Of a DNA stretch of 64,000 nucleotides, positions 48,740 through 58,185 are shown piece after piece. Positions within the stretch are counted from its first letter, which is position 1. Every line of letters starts with the position of its first letter. The notes under the pieces were generated by a model. The model saw nothing but the letters and a program-made list of their open reading frames with translations. It was not told where the DNA came from and searched no databases. The stretch covers positions 1,258,421 through 1,322,420 of the forward strand of contig NZ_MQWA01000001.1 in assembly GCF_002954445.1 (NCBI RefSeq), given 5' to 3'. Both the position numbers and the translations under genes were made by a program. The DNA is from Rubritalea profundi. GTDB taxonomy: Bacteria; Verrucomicrobiota; Verrucomicrobiia; Verrucomicrobiales; Akkermansiaceae.

Positions 48740-48873
48740 GAACTAAAATCGAACATCCAACCTCTCAGTCAGCCATCTAAACTCTCTAAAAGGATTCTTC
48801 CATAACTGACTTTATCTTTTGAATATTTCAGTATCGCGATATAGTTTAATCTAAAAATCAACAACACTGAGCC

Positions 48874-49410
48874 ATGACCACAATTCCTGTTAAAGAATAC
48901 CTCGCTGACCGCAATGCTTTTTACTTAGTAGATGTACGAACTGCATCTGAGTTCAGTGAAGCGCATATTGAAGGAGCCCATCTCCACCCATTAGACTCAC
49001 TCAATGTGGCTAAGCTTGGATTTCAAGCACAAGGCAAGAAACTTCTCGTGAGTTGCCTATCCGGTGCTCGCGCTCAGAAAGCAGCAAAACAAATCGCCGC
49101 ATCGGGGCATGAAGTAGCGTGCCTTGAAGGTTCCCTACATGGCTGGGAAAAAGATGGACAACCCGTAGTCCGTAGCACGCCGAGTGGGCTCCCATTGATT
49201 CGTCAAGTACACCTAACAGTAAGCATCATCAATATGACTGCTGCGCTCTTGGCCCTTTTAATCAATCCAGCCTGGGCATGGGTAATCGTAGGAACAAGTG
49301 CTGGTCTATTTCTGGCTGGGGCCACTGGATTCTGCGGCATGGGCTTGCTCCTAGCAAAAATGCCCTGGAACCAAACCTCTCCAAAATCTGACGACTGTGA
49401 AGAGGGATGA
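48874..49410 (+). CDS. Rhodanese-domain membrane protein (with DUF2892-like helices)
   Basis: A single rhodanese domain (about 1-105) with catalytic Cys61 in VSCLSGARA is followed by two membrane helices (about 118-155; LIRQVHLTVSIINMTAALLAL and WAWVIVGTSAGLFLAGATGF) resembling DUF2892. The N-terminal DVRTASEFSEAHIEGA is typical. Such proteins handle sulfane sulfur at the inner membrane. The tail contains a Cys/Asp/Glu sequence. It follows gshF by 134 bases, which is consistent with a role in thiol metabolism. Confidence 0.88.
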   Translation: MTTIPVKEYLADRNAFYLVDVRTASEFSEAHIEGAHLHPLDSLNVAKLGFQAQGKKLLVSCLSGARAQKAAKQIAASGHEVACLEGSLHGWEKDGQPVVRSTPSGLPLIRQVHLTVSIINMTAALLALLINPAWAWVIVGTSAGLFLAGATGFCGMGLLLAKMPWNQTSPKSDDCEEG

Positions 49411-49576
49411 GGAGCCTAAAACTAAGGCTATGCGTGACATAGCCCCCCTCTCCGTTAACACATTTAAGATCGAATAATCAAAATCTTGTGACAATTTCAC
49501 TCTAATGGCCAAATAAACTAGCTCAGCTGCGAGTTTAGATTGCCATCTAACCTTATCCTTGTTTTCTTGATAGGTG

Positions 49577-51430
49577 ATGACAACAGAGCAACCCACCCGC
49601 CACCGTGCGTTGACCAAATGGGTCAACAAAATGATCGCCCTCTGCGAACCTAAAGATGTTCATTGGTGCGACGGATCGCAAGGTGAATGGAACCAACTCT
49701 CGGATGAGCTGGTAGAAAAAGGCACTCTCATTCGCCTCAACCCAGAGAAGCGTCCCAATAGCTACCTCGCCCGTTCGGCCCCATCCGATGTGGCACGAGT
49801 CGAGGAACGCACCTTCATCTCCACCAAACGTAAGGACCAAGCTGGGCCTACTAACAACTGGTGTGAAGATGCTGTAATGAAGAAAACGATTCTCGAGAAA
49901 TTCAAGGGATCGATGAAAGGCAGGACGATGTATGTAGTGCCGTTCTGCATGGGACCTCTAGATTCACCGCTAGCTAAAATTGGGGTACAGGTCACCGACT
50001 CCGCCTACGCAGTACTCAACATGCGCATCATGACTCACATGGGTGCTCATGTGTTAGACCGTTTAGAAAAAGAAGCATTCGGTGAAATCGAATCGCGCCG
50101 GACCAAGCCAGGATTTTTCATCCCCTGCCTCCACTCAGTAGGTGCACCATTGGAAGAAGGACAAAAAGATGTCCCGTGGCCGTGTAATGACGACAAATAC
50201 ATCGTTCACTTTGTACGCTCGCGCGAAATTGCCTCCTACGGCTCTGGCTACGGCGGAAACGCCTTGTTAGGCAAGAAATGCCTAGCCCTCAGAATAGCCT
50301 CTAACATCGCACGCGAACACGACTGGATGGCCGAGCACATGTTGATCTTAGGTTTGGAGTCACCCGAGGGCGAGAAAACCTATGTGACGGGAGCTTTCCC
50401 GTCAGCCTGTGGCAAAACAAATCTTTCAATGCTAGTTCCGCCTGAGAAGTACCGCAAAGCGGGCTGGAAGACGACTATCGTAGGTGACGACATCGCGTGG
50501 CTTTGGCCGCACGAGGATGGTCAACTTCACGCAATCAACCCAGAGACCGGCTACTTTGGCGTGGCTCCGGGCACATCTTACGACTCGAACCCAAATGCCA
50601 TGGACTCAATGAAGGAGAACTGCATCTTCACTAACGTCGCTCTCACCGACGACGGCGATGTCTGGTGGGAAGGTATCGACGGTGAAGTTCCAGCGCACCT
50701 CATCGACTGGCAAGGCAACGACTGGACCCCTGCCGATGGTGAAAATGGCGTCAAGGCAGCGCACCCTAACGCACGCTTCACCGCACCAGCCGAGCAATGT
50801 CCAACAATCGATCCTAACTGGCAAAACCCTGAGGGTGTACCCATCTCAGCGATCATCTTCGGAGGCAGGAGGAAGACGACTATGCCCCTCGTTTACCAAG
50901 GATTCAACTGGGTCCACGGAGTTTACATCGGCGCCACAATGGGTTCCGAGACCACTGCGGCGGCGGCGGGCGCTATTGGCAATGTCCGGCGCGACCCAAT
51001 GGCCATGCTCCCCTTCTGCGGCTACAACATGGGCAACTACTTCCGCCACTGGATCCAGATGAGTAAAAAAATCGACAAACTCCCGAAGATGTTTCATGTC
51101 AATTGGTTTAGGCTCGATGAGGATGGCAACTTCCTCTGGCCTGGATTTGGCGAAAACATGCGGGTGTTAGAGTGGGTCGTCAACCGCTGCAAAGGCCGAG
51201 CTCGCGGCCACGAAACCGCCATCGGCTGGGTCCCACAATTCGAGGACATGGATCTCGATGGGCTCGATGGATTCGATGAAGACACCTTCAACAAGGTGAT
51301 GAAAATCAGCCCCGAAGAATGGGAGCAAGAAGTACTCAGCCAAGGCGAGCTCTTCCTCAAGCTCCACCACTCGATCCCGAAAGAACTCATCTACCAGCGC
51401 GAGTTATTAGCCTCACGTATTATTGAGTAA
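49577..51430 (+). CDS. pckG: Phosphoenolpyruvate carboxykinase (GTP)
   Basis: PckG converts oxaloacetate to PEP with GTP, the entry step of gluconeogenesis. The 617-aa length and motifs are those of the GTP class: [12 protein letters not shown], the P-loop [11 protein letters not shown] (about 271-281) with its reactive cysteine, [22 protein letters not shown] and [21 protein letters not shown]. The ATG at 49577 follows an AGGTG that may act as ribosome site but is very close. An upstream GTG at 49574 is also in frame. A terminator lies at 51441. Confidence 0.96.
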   Translation: MTTEQPTRHRALTKWVNKMIALCEPKDVHWCDGSQGEWNQLSDELVEKGTLIRLNPEKRPNSYLARSAPSDVARVEERTFISTKRKDQAGPTNNWCEDAVMKKTILEKFKGSMKGRTMYVVPFCMGPLDSPLAKIGVQVTDSAYAVLNMRIMTHMGAHVLDRLEKEAFGEIESRRTKPGFFIPCLHSVGAPLEEGQKDVPWPCNDDKYIVHFVRSREIASYGSGYGGNALLGKKCLALRIASNIAREHDWMAEHMLILGLESPEGEKTYVTGAFPSACGKTNLSMLVPPEKYRKAGWKTTIVGDDIAWLWPHEDGQLHAINPETGYFGVAPGTSYDSNPNAMDSMKENCIFTNVALTDDGDVWWEGIDGEVPAHLIDWQGNDWTPADGENGVKAAHPNARFTAPAEQCPTIDPNWQNPEGVPISAIIFGGRRKTTMPLVYQGFNWVHGVYIGATMGSETTAAAAGAIGNVRRDPMAMLPFCGYNMGNYFRHWIQMSKKIDKLPKMFHVNWFRLDEDGNFLWPGFGENMRVLEWVVNRCKGRARGHETAIGWVPQFEDMDLDGLDGFDEDTFNKVMKISPEEWEQEVLSQGELFLKLHHSIPKELIYQRELLASRIIE

Positions 51431-51440
51431 ATTTAAGGGC

Positions 51441-51472
51441 AAAGCCGGCAAGCTCCACTTCCCGGCTTTTTT
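51441..51472 (+). terminator. Terminator of pckG
   Basis: An 8-bp stem (AAAGCCGG ... CCGGCTTT) with a 13-base loop is followed by six T, starting 11 bases after the pckG stop. Confidence 0.8.
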
Positions 51473-51562
51473 CATATCCCTCAGTGGATGAAATGAGCTC
51501 CGAGTACTCAAGAACAACGGGCCTTGCTATGCATTGGTGCGCTTACTATCTTGCTACACGAC

Positions 51563-52516
51563 ATGAACACATTCCAAGCCCTCCGCATCACAGTAGCTCT
51601 AACTGCAGCTACAGTACTTTCCTCAGGCATGCTCCATGCTGATGACCGTCAGCACAATCCTGACGCATTCACATGGAACCCAGAGCTTTCAAAAAATGGC
51701 CCCGTCCTTGTCACAGTCAGTCTGAAGAGCCAAACCGCCGCAGTCTACCGCAATGGGATCAGGATCGGTAGCTCGGAGGTAAGCACTGGCTTCAAAGGCC
51801 ACGAAACACCCACAGGAGTTTTCCACATTTTAAACAAGGATAAGAACCATCACTCTAAAACTTACGGCAATGCGTCAATGCCCTACTCCGAGCGACTTAC
51901 TTGGGATGGAGTAGCCCTACACGCGGGTGCAGTCCCTGGTCACCCGTCATCACACGGCTGCATCCACCTCCCTTATGATTTTTCAAAGAAGCTCTTTGGA
52001 ATCACTCATAACGGAACAACCGTAGTGGTTACAGATGAGGAGCCAGATGTGCATGTCTCGCATGGTCACAAAGTGCAATTTCAAAATGGCACAACGAGTA
52101 AGTTCAGCTGGCAACCTGAACTCTCCCCATCTGGGCCAACATCCATGATCTTTAGCAAGCCTGACAAAAAGCTCTATCTGATTCGCAGTGGCATTACCAT
52201 CGGCGAGTGCCCAGTCAAGACGAGCCTCTTCTCCAAACACGTTAAAGGCTCTTCAGCTTTCGTATTCAGTGGCTGGAAAGTCGATGCAAAGGACAAAACC
52301 ACAACCTCTTCTTGGACTCAGGTAAGTGGCAGAAAGGCACATCACGCTGAAACTCTCGATGAATGGTTTAAACTTGATCAGCGCTTTCAATACTTACTGC
52401 AGGGCATCATCACTCCTGGAACCAACCTAGTTGTCACTAATGACCCAGTCAAAAAACGCACAGCCAAGAGCTTCCCGCTGTTCCAAGGTCAGCTCGAAGA
52501 AAAAGAAAGCAAATAA
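51563..52516 (+). CDS. L,D-transpeptidase (YkuD) with a duplicated second half
   Basis: After a signal peptide (MNTFQALRITVALTAATVLSSGMLHA) comes a YkuD domain ending in the active site SHGCIHLP (130-137, Cys133; usual form SHGCIRL). Such enzymes cross-link peptidoglycan or attach proteins to it. The region FTWNPELSKNGPVLVTVSLKS is echoed at about 190 by FSWQPELSPSGPTSMIFSKP, followed by an RSGITIGECPVKTS that mirrors RNGIRIGSSEVSTG. This is an internal duplication, and the second copy has lost the catalytic cysteine. The start at 51563 is preferred over 51524 because it restores a normal leader. Confidence 0.88.
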   Translation: MNTFQALRITVALTAATVLSSGMLHADDRQHNPDAFTWNPELSKNGPVLVTVSLKSQTAAVYRNGIRIGSSEVSTGFKGHETPTGVFHILNKDKNHHSKTYGNASMPYSERLTWDGVALHAGAVPGHPSSHGCIHLPYDFSKKLFGITHNGTTVVVTDEEPDVHVSHGHKVQFQNGTTSKFSWQPELSPSGPTSMIFSKPDKKLYLIRSGITIGECPVKTSLFSKHVKGSSAFVFSGWKVDAKDKTTTSSWTQVSGRKAHHAETLDEWFKLDQRFQYLLQGIITPGTNLVVTNDPVKKRTAKSFPLFQGQLEEKESK

Positions 52517-52539
52517 GGCTGACGCTAAATTCTAACAAC

Positions 52540-53001
52540 ATGCAACCCACTCAACTGGAACCGCACCCTGAAGGCGGAAAATTTCGGGAAGTTTTCAGAT
52601 CGATCCATTCGGTCGATAGCCAGAATTTAGGAAGACGAAGCGCGCTCACCCACATCTATTTTCAACTAGATCACGGAGAAGTCAGCGCCTTCCATAAGGT
52701 CAGCAGCGAAGAGGTCTGGAACCTCTATAAAGGCGAAGGGCTGAAGCTCTATCAATGGGATGGCGAAAGTGATCAGGTGGAGGTCATTGAACTCTCAGAA
52801 GCGGCAAACCAATATTGCCATGTGGTCCCCGCCCACCATTGGCAGGCGGCTGAGCCATTAGGAGACTCTACGCTGGTAGGCTGCAGTGTGGCTCCAGGTT
52901 TCGAGTTCCAAGACTTCACCCTCCTACGCGATTGCTGCAGCCTCGCCGAGCAACTCAAGCAAAAGCAACCGAAGCTGGCCTATTTGGTTGTAGATAGGTA
53001 G
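52540..53001 (+). CDS. DUF985 cupin protein
   Basis: The 153-aa product follows the DUF985 pattern: LEPHPEGGKFREVFRSIHS near the N-terminus, ALTHIYFQLDHGEVSAFHKVSSEEVW, and the C-terminal VGCSVAPGFEFQDFTLL. These belong to the cupin beta-barrel superfamily, with metal-binding His and Glu in 'AFHK...EE'. The substrate is unknown. It starts 24 bases after the L,D-transpeptidase gene and probably shares its mRNA. Dispersed repeats begin about 30 bases downstream. Confidence 0.9.
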   Translation: MQPTQLEPHPEGGKFREVFRSIHSVDSQNLGRRSALTHIYFQLDHGEVSAFHKVSSEEVWNLYKGEGLKLYQWDGESDQVEVIELSEAANQYCHVVPAHHWQAAEPLGDSTLVGCSVAPGFEFQDFTLLRDCCSLAEQLKQKQPKLAYLVVDR

Positions 53002-53032
53002 GTAGTAGGAGATCTGAAGTGTTCAGATGAAT

Positions 53033-53308
53033 CCCCACCGCGCTCGTCAAGCCGAGCCTGCCACAGAGCTGAGTCGAGCCGCAGCAGTCCAGATCCGGGA
53101 CAATGAAACGAGTTCTTACCACGAATAACACCAATCGCACGAATGGGGAGTCGCTTCGCTCCAATGAATAATTAGCAATGAGTAATTAATAATTCTGAAC
53201 CGTCTGAACACTGCTATCTGAACACTTTCTCCTTTCTCCTTTCTCCACACTTTCCCCATTTTCGCGGTAAAGATCACTGCAACGGAATTCTTAATTGGAG
53301 CGCAGCGA
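53033..53308. repeat. Composite repeat region (left flank of the exosortase operon)
   Basis: It contains in order: a 26-base word (53033-53058, ccccaccgcgctcgtcaagc...) found identically at 60281-60306; a 42-base word (53103-53144) whose inverted copy at 60007-60048 matches at 40 of 42 bases; a period-7 stretch of 12 units (53166-53249) that includes a 30-base word (53185-53214) with an inverted copy at 59933-59962 (29 of 30); and 'ttcgcggtaa' plus 'ggagcgcagcgact' words also seen at 59.8-60 kb. No gene is present. Confidence 0.85.
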
Positions 53309-54802
53309 CTACATTCCTTTGCCAAAGAGTATCATATAGCAAGTTTTCACCACGATTGCTACGTCTAGAGATAAAGAATAGCGCCGGACATAGTAGAGGT
53401 CGTAGTTGAGCTTTTCTAGGGTATCCTCGTCATTCGCGCCGTAGGAATAATTGACCTGAGCCCAGCCAGTGATTCCAGGTTTCACCGCATGGCGAAAGTG
53501 GTAGAACGGAAAGCGCTCCTCGTAGCCCTTCACTAGGTCCACCCACTCGGCGCGCGGACCAATCAGGCTGAGGTCGCCGATCAAGACATTCCAGAGCTGT
53601 GGCATCTCATCGAGCCGCGTCTTGCGGATAAATGCCCCGATAGACGTCAACCGATCATCATTCACGCTGGTGTATTTTGCGCCTTTTTCTGAGCCCACCC
53701 GCATCGAACGAAATTTAAAAATCATGAAGGGCTTTTCACGGTGGCCCGTGCGCACTTGGCTAAAGATAATCGGCCCAGCGCTGGTCAACTTTACCGCAAT
53801 CGCAGTAGCGATCAACAACGGCGAGGCAAACACGAAACCAAGCAAGGCAGCCGCGATATCAATCAAGCGCTTTGCTCGGTCGTAGCTGACACTTCGGTTG
53901 AGTCGAAATCCATCCATCATCGGCCAGTTCATCGTCAACTGACTTGGTGGCTCGATCCGCAGCGTGTTCGCTAAGTAAGTCTCGTAGGTCGCAATCTTAT
54001 GGCCGAGAAACAAGGCTGAGACCATTCTACGGCTAAATTCCTCAGGGATACGCTCCACCTCGGTGGCCACCACATATTGCTCCACATACTTGCCTCGGAT
54101 CGACGACTGGAATGTCACATTCTCGATCGCTTCCACCAAGGGCGAGGTCGAGTCGCCAGCAATCAAACGCGTTCCCACCAGCTCTGGCCTGAAAGTCACC
54201 ACAATGAACTCATGCCCCCCGCCCCGCTTTACCAGGCGCGTGTAGAGATCTCTCCCTCTTCTCCCTGCGCCGATGATACACACCGCATTACCACGCTCAT
54301 ATCTCGCCTGAACGCGGGAAAGAAAGTACCGGTAGAAGATAGAAACCGCGGGAAAAAGCACCAAGGCCTCACCCACCACCAATCGTGGCGATTTGAGGTT
54401 AACTCCGTAGGAAACGATCGAGTAAATAAGACAGAAAACGACCACAGCAACACCAATCGAAGCAATAATATGCTCTGACACAAACCGCGCTTGCCGCTTA
54501 TCTGTCGCATAATTATAGCCACCAATCATATACACGCCGATGATACTCGGCAACATGATTGCGAAAAGTACTCGGCGACTGATCGAGTGAGGAAAATCCA
54601 CACCTGAGTGGAGGTAAATCGTCAGAGCAAAGATCGCACTGACCAGAAAAATATCAGTCAACAACAAAACCAAAGGGTAAAGACGGATCACCAACTTACG
54701 CTTCCAGTGGGTCCGTTCTTCGACTTCCTCACCAGTGACAGCGAAGATCGAACCGCTAAGCGAGGAGGTCTTCTCGAGGTTTCGCTTCGTACTATTTTCC
54801 AT
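53309..54802 (-). CDS. Polyprenyl glycosylphosphotransferase (EPS initiation)
   Basis: This enzyme transfers a sugar-1-phosphate to undecaprenyl phosphate to start a repeat unit. The N-terminal half has four to five membrane helices (about 30-165), then a CoA-binding-like cytoplasmic region. The C-terminal bacterial sugar transferase domain shows KRLIDIAAALLGF, KFRSMRVGSEKG, LDEMPQLWNVLIGDLSLIGPR and VKPGITGWAQVNYSYG, the standard catalytic signatures. The ATG at 54802 (497 aa) is preferred because the extension to 54835 overlaps the upstream gene. It lies 4 bases after the TPR gene and is the last gene of a four-gene operon. The exact sugar is unknown. Confidence 0.92.
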   Translation of the reverse strand: MENSTKRNLEKTSSLSGSIFAVTGEEVEERTHWKRKLVIRLYPLVLLLTDIFLVSAIFALTIYLHSGVDFPHSISRRVLFAIMLPSIIGVYMIGGYNYATDKRQARFVSEHIIASIGVAVVVFCLIYSIVSYGVNLKSPRLVVGEALVLFPAVSIFYRYFLSRVQARYERGNAVCIIGAGRRGRDLYTRLVKRGGGHEFIVVTFRPELVGTRLIAGDSTSPLVEAIENVTFQSSIRGKYVEQYVVATEVERIPEEFSRRMVSALFLGHKIATYETYLANTLRIEPPSQLTMNWPMMDGFRLNRSVSYDRAKRLIDIAAALLGFVFASPLLIATAIAVKLTSAGPIIFSQVRTGHREKPFMIFKFRSMRVGSEKGAKYTSVNDDRLTSIGAFIRKTRLDEMPQLWNVLIGDLSLIGPRAEWVDLVKGYEERFPFYHFRHAVKPGITGWAQVNYSYGANDEDTLEKLNYDLYYVRRYSLSLDVAIVVKTCYMILFGKGM

Positions 54803-54806
54803 TATA

Positions 54807-56513
54807 TTAGTTCTCTCGGAGCTTTCTCGCTTCATCCAGCATGATTCGCTGGTAAGCCGCAGCTGCCTTTTTTTCGTCTAACTGGGTGTGCGCTCGCACC
54901 AACCAGTCGTAGGCTTGGAGCAGTTGTTGCCCATCTAATTCACTCAGATGAGGCTGCATCAAATCAATGATCCCTCGCCAATTCTTTCTCAGCGAATATA
55001 TGTAGCACTTATCAAATGCAACATTAATCGACTGTTTAAAATCCACCTCCACGATCAGGTCGAGTAGATCCAAAGACTTTTGGTAGCTTGATTTATTATC
55101 ACCTTGGAAAATATTAAAGTCCAGCTGATCTGCCGAACCACCTTTAGCCGAGGCAGTAGCTGCGGAGCGCAGAACTATGAGCGAGGATGGGCTCACGGAA
55201 TTAGAGAGTCCCACATGCAGCTTAGCTTTCACCTTATCGCCACCGACCCAGGCATCCATCGCCATCGCCAAGTGGGCACCACTGCCGCCAGCCTTCACCA
55301 GCACTTCCTGCATCTGCCCAGAAAGCAAGGAATAGCCCGAAGCCACATCCACTAGCCCATTGAGCATTTCACCCGCACGGTAAGGCGGCGTTGTAGCTGC
55401 GATAGCATTGTCAAAGTGCTCAAACGCCAGAAGTCGGGACTCCGGGTTGTTCATGCGTAGCAACACCTTGAACAAGCGAATGCGCACTTCCCCAGCCCAA
55501 GCATCGTATACTCTACGATCCGAAGACAACTTACGTTTGCGCTCGATAGCAACCAAGGTCCGCTCCAGCAAAGCCCGTCCACCCTCCAGATTCTCAGTGA
55601 GACCTGAAAGCATCACCATGCCTTCCACACGCTCCCTGATATATTGTGCATCATGTGGATCCTCTAGGTCTAGAAATGCCACCAAATCTCGCAGCACTTG
55701 CTTTGCCTTCTCGGCATCACCAGCAGCCGCGTGAACCTGCGCTAATAGCAACCGGCCCTCAGGCGCCAATCCATCCTCAGCCTCCAGCACCTCAAGAGCC
55801 GCTGCAGCTTTTGATTGCGACATCAAAATGCGCGCCAGTGTCAGGCGCCAATAACTAGCATAGTTGCCATCTGGGGCCTGCTCCACCATATTGCGCGCCA
55901 TCACGACTAAGGTCTCAGCCTCCTCTGGCCGCATTGCCCCTCTTTGGATTGAATTCGATGCCACCCAGCGTTTTGCCGGCTCATACTCGCGCTCGACAAT
56001 CAGTTTTTCTCGCAATGCTCTCGCCCGCGTCACATTGCCATTGGCGCTCGCAGCGATCAACGCTCTAAACAACACTTGGTCGTTATCCTTGTAGGACGGG
56101 TGGTGGATCAGCTTAGAAAACAGCGAGTCCGCCTTCTTATAATCCCCCTCACCCATCGCCTTCAACGCCCCCTGATAATATCCACCATAGGCGCGACCAC
56201 GGTTACGGTTCGCATTGATAAAAAACACAGTGAAGCCAATCAATGCCACAATCAACACCGGCGAAGCAAACCACAGTTGTTTCCATGGACGACTCGCCGA
56301 CCAAGAGTTAAAGAAGCCTGCCACAGCCCTCAGCGGTTTAGAAAGCGTGAAGAAGAATTCCTCAACTCTCACACCCATAGTGTGATTTTTGAGCAACCGG
56401 CTCAGCTGACACAGCAACCATTGAGGCCACAGAAAGGGACTCACCAGTAGATAGAGCAGGCGATTGCGGTGCTTCATCCGCCGCATTGTCGAGGATTGGT
56501 AAGGATTATTCAT
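54807..56513 (-). CDS. Membrane-anchored TPR protein of the exosortase operon
   Basis: The N-terminal ~60 residues are basic (LLYLLVSPFLWPQW) and a membrane helix follows (about 82-105, LWFASPVLIVALIGFTVFFI). From about residue 120 it consists of TPR-like helical pairs (YYQGALKAMGEGDYKKADSLFSKL, ALEVLEAEDGLAPEGRLLLAQVH). Such proteins often organise polysaccharide or exosortase machines. Its start overlaps the exosortase stop by 4 bases (ATGA), showing translational coupling. I recognise no more specific family. It is 568 aa with no frame damage. Confidence 0.78.
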   Translation of the reverse strand: MNNPYQSSTMRRMKHRNRLLYLLVSPFLWPQWLLCQLSRLLKNHTMGVRVEEFFFTLSKPLRAVAGFFNSWSASRPWKQLWFASPVLIVALIGFTVFFINANRNRGRAYGGYYQGALKAMGEGDYKKADSLFSKLIHHPSYKDNDQVLFRALIAASANGNVTRARALREKLIVEREYEPAKRWVASNSIQRGAMRPEEAETLVVMARNMVEQAPDGNYASYWRLTLARILMSQSKAAAALEVLEAEDGLAPEGRLLLAQVHAAAGDAEKAKQVLRDLVAFLDLEDPHDAQYIRERVEGMVMLSGLTENLEGGRALLERTLVAIERKRKLSSDRRVYDAWAGEVRIRLFKVLLRMNNPESRLLAFEHFDNAIAATTPPYRAGEMLNGLVDVASGYSLLSGQMQEVLVKAGGSGAHLAMAMDAWVGGDKVKAKLHVGLSNSVSPSSLIVLRSAATASAKGGSADQLDFNIFQGDNKSSYQKSLDLLDLIVEVDFKQSINVAFDKCYIYSLRKNWRGIIDLMQPHLSELDGQQLLQAYDWLVRAHTQLDEKKAAAAYQRIMLDEARKLREN

Positions 56514-58168
56514 TCTCCACTTTTCTTCTCAATCAATGCTCGCGCTTGCTCCCTAAACGCACCATACATCTCCCTGATTTCTTGCTTGGTTGGTTCATCT
56601 AGCGGGAATGCCGCCGTCACCATCACCTGCGTCTGATAAAAAGTATTTTGGTTCTTATCCACTGATATCCCGTACGGGGCAGTCCATTGCTTCGGGTGCA
56701 GATAATACATCACCATATCAAATTGGTGCGAGGTCGGCTTCGGCTGCACTGGCTTGCCCTTATGATTACAATGACTACAAAGAATAAACCCATAGTCACC
56801 TGTCGGCAGTGACATCTCAGTCTCAGAGGCCCCCCAATTCTTATAAGACTCTGGCATCAACAATCCCTCAGCCTCAGTTTTCCAACCAAGCTGGGAATAA
56901 CAAACCTTCACATCGTGCCACTTATTAAAGGGGTAATCCAGCGCCATGATCACCATCGTGTCATGGTACTCCAATCGCCAAACAAAGGAATACGTCCCCC
57001 AAAGGCTCGACATCTCACGCTCCTCTGTCTGCACATCGAGCAATTTCCAGCCCGGCCGAGCAAACTGCACATCAGCGGGGTCAATAATCGCTAGATTTTC
57101 CTTATCGTGCATGAAGTAGGTTTGATAATTTCCAAAACCCCAACGATAATACAGCACGCTTGCCTCGAAAGCGGTCAGGCAGAGTAAGCTAAGAGCCAGC
57201 ACACTCGTCAGCACTGGCCGCGCAGCGCTCGCGCCACTCGTATGTGGCTTGCGCAAACTCTCCAAAACCTTCGAGATTCTAAATCCCACAATCGCATTCC
57301 AGACTTTCACTAGGCCACGACCATCTTTCTTCTTTTCCTTGGTCGCCACAGGCTGCAGGAAGAAACTGTACAAGGCATCACAGCTCATCAGAGCCAGTAA
57401 ACCGAATGCGAAAGAAGCCACCAGCATCACATAAACCCAGCCCGAATCCATCAGATCCCAGCCAGCCGTGCCGTAGACAATCCCCACAGTAGCAATCCGC
57501 AGCACATTGACCACAGTTGCCACAGCAAAGGCACTCCCGATCAGCAGAGCCACATGAAAGCACGGGCGCTTGCGCCACAGAGCATAAAGACACACTACCG
57601 CCACCATGCTCACCACCGAGAAAAATCCATTACAGATTTTGTCGAGTTCTATTTCGTAGCCATCAATCACCAGCAAATGCCCCTGGACCACATGGTAGGT
57701 GCCACTTTGGTCAATAACCACCGAGGCAATCTTCGAGCTCAGGCTCTCAAACAAATTGAGCAGGCGCTTCTCGATCTGATTCGGTAGTCGCACCAGCAAA
57801 AACAACAATGCCCAGACCGCAAACAAACCAGGCATCCGACGGATTCCCGAGAGATTGGCAGCCAGTAGGCCTAAAACGCCAATCGCAGCCACAGTGGCCA
57901 CCCAGCCCGTGTAATAAAGATAAGCCACCGCTGTGAGAAACATACAGGCCAGCAGCCCCAAGCCCAGCGCCAGACTGCTCGGTCCATCCTCAGCCGGCTC
58001 CGCCTTGCTCCACAGACGGATCGATAAAGACACGACAACCAGCAACAACAAGGGAAACCATTGGTAATGCTGGCGGCCCCAAAGAATCCTTAGGTGGTCC
58101 TGTAACAGGGGCCCCAAGAGCACTAGCACCAAAAGTCCCAGTATCCAAATAGCTCTATTCTTCTGCAT
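56510..58168 (-). CDS. Exosortase (XrtU/EpsI-type) with a substituted third catalytic residue
   Basis: The protein has about eight hydrophobic helices in the first 260 residues, then another helix (about 318-335) and an EpsI-like soluble tail (to 552). The family's cysteine is in DKICNGFF (Cys179) and the arginine in NVLRIATVGIV (Arg224). Where the conserved histidine is expected, the sequence reads SGWVYVMLV, with Tyr246 (TAT). A CAT codon differs by one base, so this may be a loss-of-function change or a real variant. Exosortases cut PEP-CTERM-type sorting signals at the membrane. No candidate substrate is visible in the window. The subfamily name is tentative. Confidence 0.8.
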   Translation of the reverse strand: MQKNRAIWILGLLVLVLLGPLLQDHLRILWGRQHYQWFPLLLLVVVSLSIRLWSKAEPAEDGPSSLALGLGLLACMFLTAVAYLYYTGWVATVAAIGVLGLLAANLSGIRRMPGLFAVWALLFLLVRLPNQIEKRLLNLFESLSSKIASVVIDQSGTYHVVQGHLLVIDGYEIELDKICNGFFSVVSMVAVVCLYALWRKRPCFHVALLIGSAFAVATVVNVLRIATVGIVYGTAGWDLMDSGWVYVMLVASFAFGLLALMSCDALYSFFLQPVATKEKKKDGRGLVKVWNAIVGFRISKVLESLRKPHTSGASAARPVLTSVLALSLLCLTAFEASVLYYRWGFGNYQTYFMHDKENLAIIDPADVQFARPGWKLLDVQTEEREMSSLWGTYSFVWRLEYHDTMVIMALDYPFNKWHDVKVCYSQLGWKTEAEGLLMPESYKNWGASETEMSLPTGDYGFILCSHCNHKGKPVQPKPTSHQFDMVMYYLHPKQWTAPYGISVDKNQNTFYQTQVMVTAAFPLDEPTKQEIREMYGAFREQARALIEKKSGE

Positions 58169-58185
58169 CGGAGTTCTAGGTTTTT

